This document shows, piece after piece, positions 30,658 to 31,826 of a stretch of DNA of 31,826 nucleotides. A program made the position numbers and the translations under genes. Position 1 is the stretch's first letter. Every line of letters begins with the position of its first letter. The stretch comes from a virus. Location: the IMG/VR virus record IMGVR_UViG_3300006027_000030, positions 1 through 31,826 of that record; one strand, given 5' to 3'. The notes beneath the pieces are model-generated. The model was not told the origin of the DNA, made no database searches, and saw only the letters and a program-made list of their open reading frames with translations.

Positions 30658-31113
30658 ATGTTCAACAAAGAAACAATGAAAGCAACGGGTAAGGTTAACG
30701 TCGCTTTATATGACCAACAAGGTAACCTTAAACAAACACAAACTATCAACAACCTTGTAGTTGATGATGGGTTAGATTATATCGCTTCTAGAATGAAGGA
30801 TACATCAGAAACAGCGATGTCTCACATGGAAGTAGGAACAGGAACTACATCACCAGTTGCTGGAGATTCCACATTGGAAACAGCAATTGCAGGATCTAGA
30901 GTTTCATTAACTTCTACTACAGTTACTTCTAATGCTATAGAATACGTTGGAGACTTTCCAGCAGGAACAGGAACAGGTGCGGTAACAGAAGCCGGCGTGT
31001 TTAACGATTCATCTGCAGGAACTCTTTTATGTAGAACAGTATTTTCAGTAGTAAACAAAGGTGCAGACGATACTTTAAAAATTACTTGGACTGTTACTGT
31101 ATCTGACTCTTAA
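30658..31113 (+). CDS. Small virion-associated protein (151 aa), function unknown
   Basis: Contains ATGKVNVALYDQQGNLKQTQ, then NNLVVDDGLDYIASRMKD, MSHMEVGTGTTSPVAGDSTLE, GAVTEAGVFNDSSAGTLLCR and ends KITWTVTVSDS. This beta-rich pattern (NLVxxxGxxxIAxRM, MSHMxxGTGT, ITEAGIFN) is one I recall in many marine phage structural-region proteins of similar size, usually unnamed or called virion structural protein. It may be a baseplate or fibre decoration protein. It has its own late promoter and a good ribosome site, so it is probably made in quantity. It lies between the gp7-like and gp8 genes, whereas in T4 these are adjacent. Confidence 0.7.
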   Translation: MFNKETMKATGKVNVALYDQQGNLKQTQTINNLVVDDGLDYIASRMKDTSETAMSHMEVGTGTTSPVAGDSTLETAIAGSRVSLTSTTVTSNAIEYVGDFPAGTGTGAVTEAGVFNDSSAGTLLCRTVFSVVNKGADDTLKITWTVTVSDS

Positions 31114-31137
31114 TAACTACCTAACTAGGAGTTATAA

Positions 31138-31826
31138 ATGTCGTTACTATTAAAAAACGAAGCAAGAGTAGAATTTGCTAGGTCTTTTTATAGAGATATC
31201 TATAATGAGAACGACTTTTTCTATTTGTTTGCATCTAAAGCTACAGCATGGGCTGATGAAGTTAGTCCAGACTTGCCTATAGACTCTAATTTTTATACAG
31301 CAAAATATCGTCATGATATGATGTTTGTAAAAAGAGTGCAGGCAGCTGATGTAGTTTTACTTGCTAGAAAGTTGGAATGGGTTTCAGGAACAGTATATGA
31401 CCCATATGATGATAATTATTCATCAGACAATCCTGCAAATTCAGGAGCAACCACTTTAGCAGATGCACTCTTTTACGTTTTAACAGATGATAATAACGTA
31501 TATAAATGTTTAGATAATAATAGTAATGCAACAAGCACAATAAAACCTACATCAACAGGAACAGAACAATTTGAATTAGATGACGGTTATATTTGGAAAT
31601 TTATGTTTCAAATTGGCTCAGCAGATGCAACCAAATTTGTAACTACAAATTATATGCCTGTTAGAAAAATAGCAGGAACAGGTCAGCCGACATTTGATGT
31701 AAATGGAGAATTAGATTCAATAACAGTAACAGCGGGTGGTTCTGGTTACACCTCTGCTCCAACTGTTATTATAGAGGGAGACGGCACAGGAGCAACAGCA
31801 ACGGCAACATTAACAGGTGATGCCGT
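31138..31826 (+). CDS. 8: Baseplate wedge protein gp8-like, 3' end outside window
   Basis: The frame opens at ATG 31138 after an AGGAG ribosome site and runs without a stop to the window edge (229 complete codons). The N-terminal part has KNEARVEFARSFYRDIYNEN, DFFYLFASKATAWADE and SNFYTAKYRHDMMFVKRV. It then has a segment with VYDPYDDNYSS, FYVLTDDNNVYKCLDN and ELDDGYIWKFMFQI, which parallels T4 gp8 (PDPYTF, VYRCLD and GDGYVWEYLFEI in the same order). Near residue 199 it acquires a GxGY unit (TAGGSGYTSAPTVIIEG) followed by an Ala/Thr-rich strand, the same module seen in the gp7-like protein. T4 gp8 (334 residues) has no such unit that I know of. Confidence 0.78.
   Translation, partial: MSLLLKNEARVEFARSFYRDIYNENDFFYLFASKATAWADEVSPDLPIDSNFYTAKYRHDMMFVKRVQAADVVLLARKLEWVSGTVYDPYDDNYSSDNPANSGATTLADALFYVLTDDNNVYKCLDNNSNATSTIKPTSTGTEQFELDDGYIWKFMFQIGSADATKFVTTNYMPVRKIAGTGQPTFDVNGELDSITVTAGGSGYTSAPTVIIEGDGTGATATATLTGDA

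Noticed and set aside
1-31826. tRNA genes, CRISPR arrays, insertion sequences, integrase or attachment sites
   Set aside because: No tRNA-like cloverleaf was noticed in the short intergenic gaps, no regularly spaced repeats, and no transposase or integrase motifs; the phage appears lytic in this segment.

Overview
The window is a piece of an AT-rich (by eye roughly 30% GC), densely packed, T4-like marine myovirus genome. Three things support this. There is a recognisable T4-type replication/late-transcription block (helicase loader gp59, ssDNA-binding gp32, late co-activator gp33). There is a long run of T4-type baseplate genes (gp26, gp51, gp4, gp48, gp53, gp27-like, gp5, gp25, gp6, gp7-like, gp8). 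The T4 late promoter octamer TATAAATA recurs immediately upstream of genes. The low GC, the carbohydrate/small-molecule genes and the baseplate gene styles resemble phages of SAR11 or picocyanobacteria. The host cannot be fixed from this window, and no photosynthesis gene is present.

Layout. Positions 1-10403 hold an accessory metabolic island: the end of a twitch-type radical SAM gene, a sugar-nucleotide epimerase, two paralogous glycosyltransferase-like genes around an SGNH hydrolase-like gene, a leftward operon (mini DegT-type aminotransferase, arginine:amine amidinotransferase, 2-oxoglutarate/Fe(II) oxygenase), then rightward a UDP-sugar-type dehydrogenase, a second SGNH protein, a 41-residue basic protein and a NodU/CmcH-type carbamoyltransferase. 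A small leftward gene with an apparent ATT start and an internal terminator closes the island. Positions 10600-15540 hold small conserved genes, a RecB-like nuclease, a second epimerase, gp33, a split SPASM-like/radical SAM pair, gp59 and gp32. A monocistronic lipoprotein gene bracketed by two terminators follows. Positions 15987-31826 are virion morphogenesis genes, all rightward except gp4, ending inside gp8.

How the genes may work together. The island could build an amino-, guanidino- and/or carbamoyl-modified sugar or a related small molecule (aminotransferase, then amidinotransferase, with dehydrogenase, epimerases, carbamoyltransferase, transferases and esterase-like proteins). This is inference from enzyme families and gene overlaps. 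The late genes would be read by gp55/gp33-directed polymerase from the TATAAATA sites.

Most notable signals: (1) the gp51 reading frame has no usable standard start and joins gp26 across an AAATTTTTTC slip site just before a tape-measure-like gene, which suggests a -1 programmed frameshift like lambda G/GT; (2) six genes have their ATG 4-7 bases after a -10 element with no Shine-Dalgarno, which suggests leaderless mRNAs; (3) late promoters face each other around an inverted gp4; (4) the guanidino/carbamoyl gene cassette. All identifications come from reading motifs; no database search was run.
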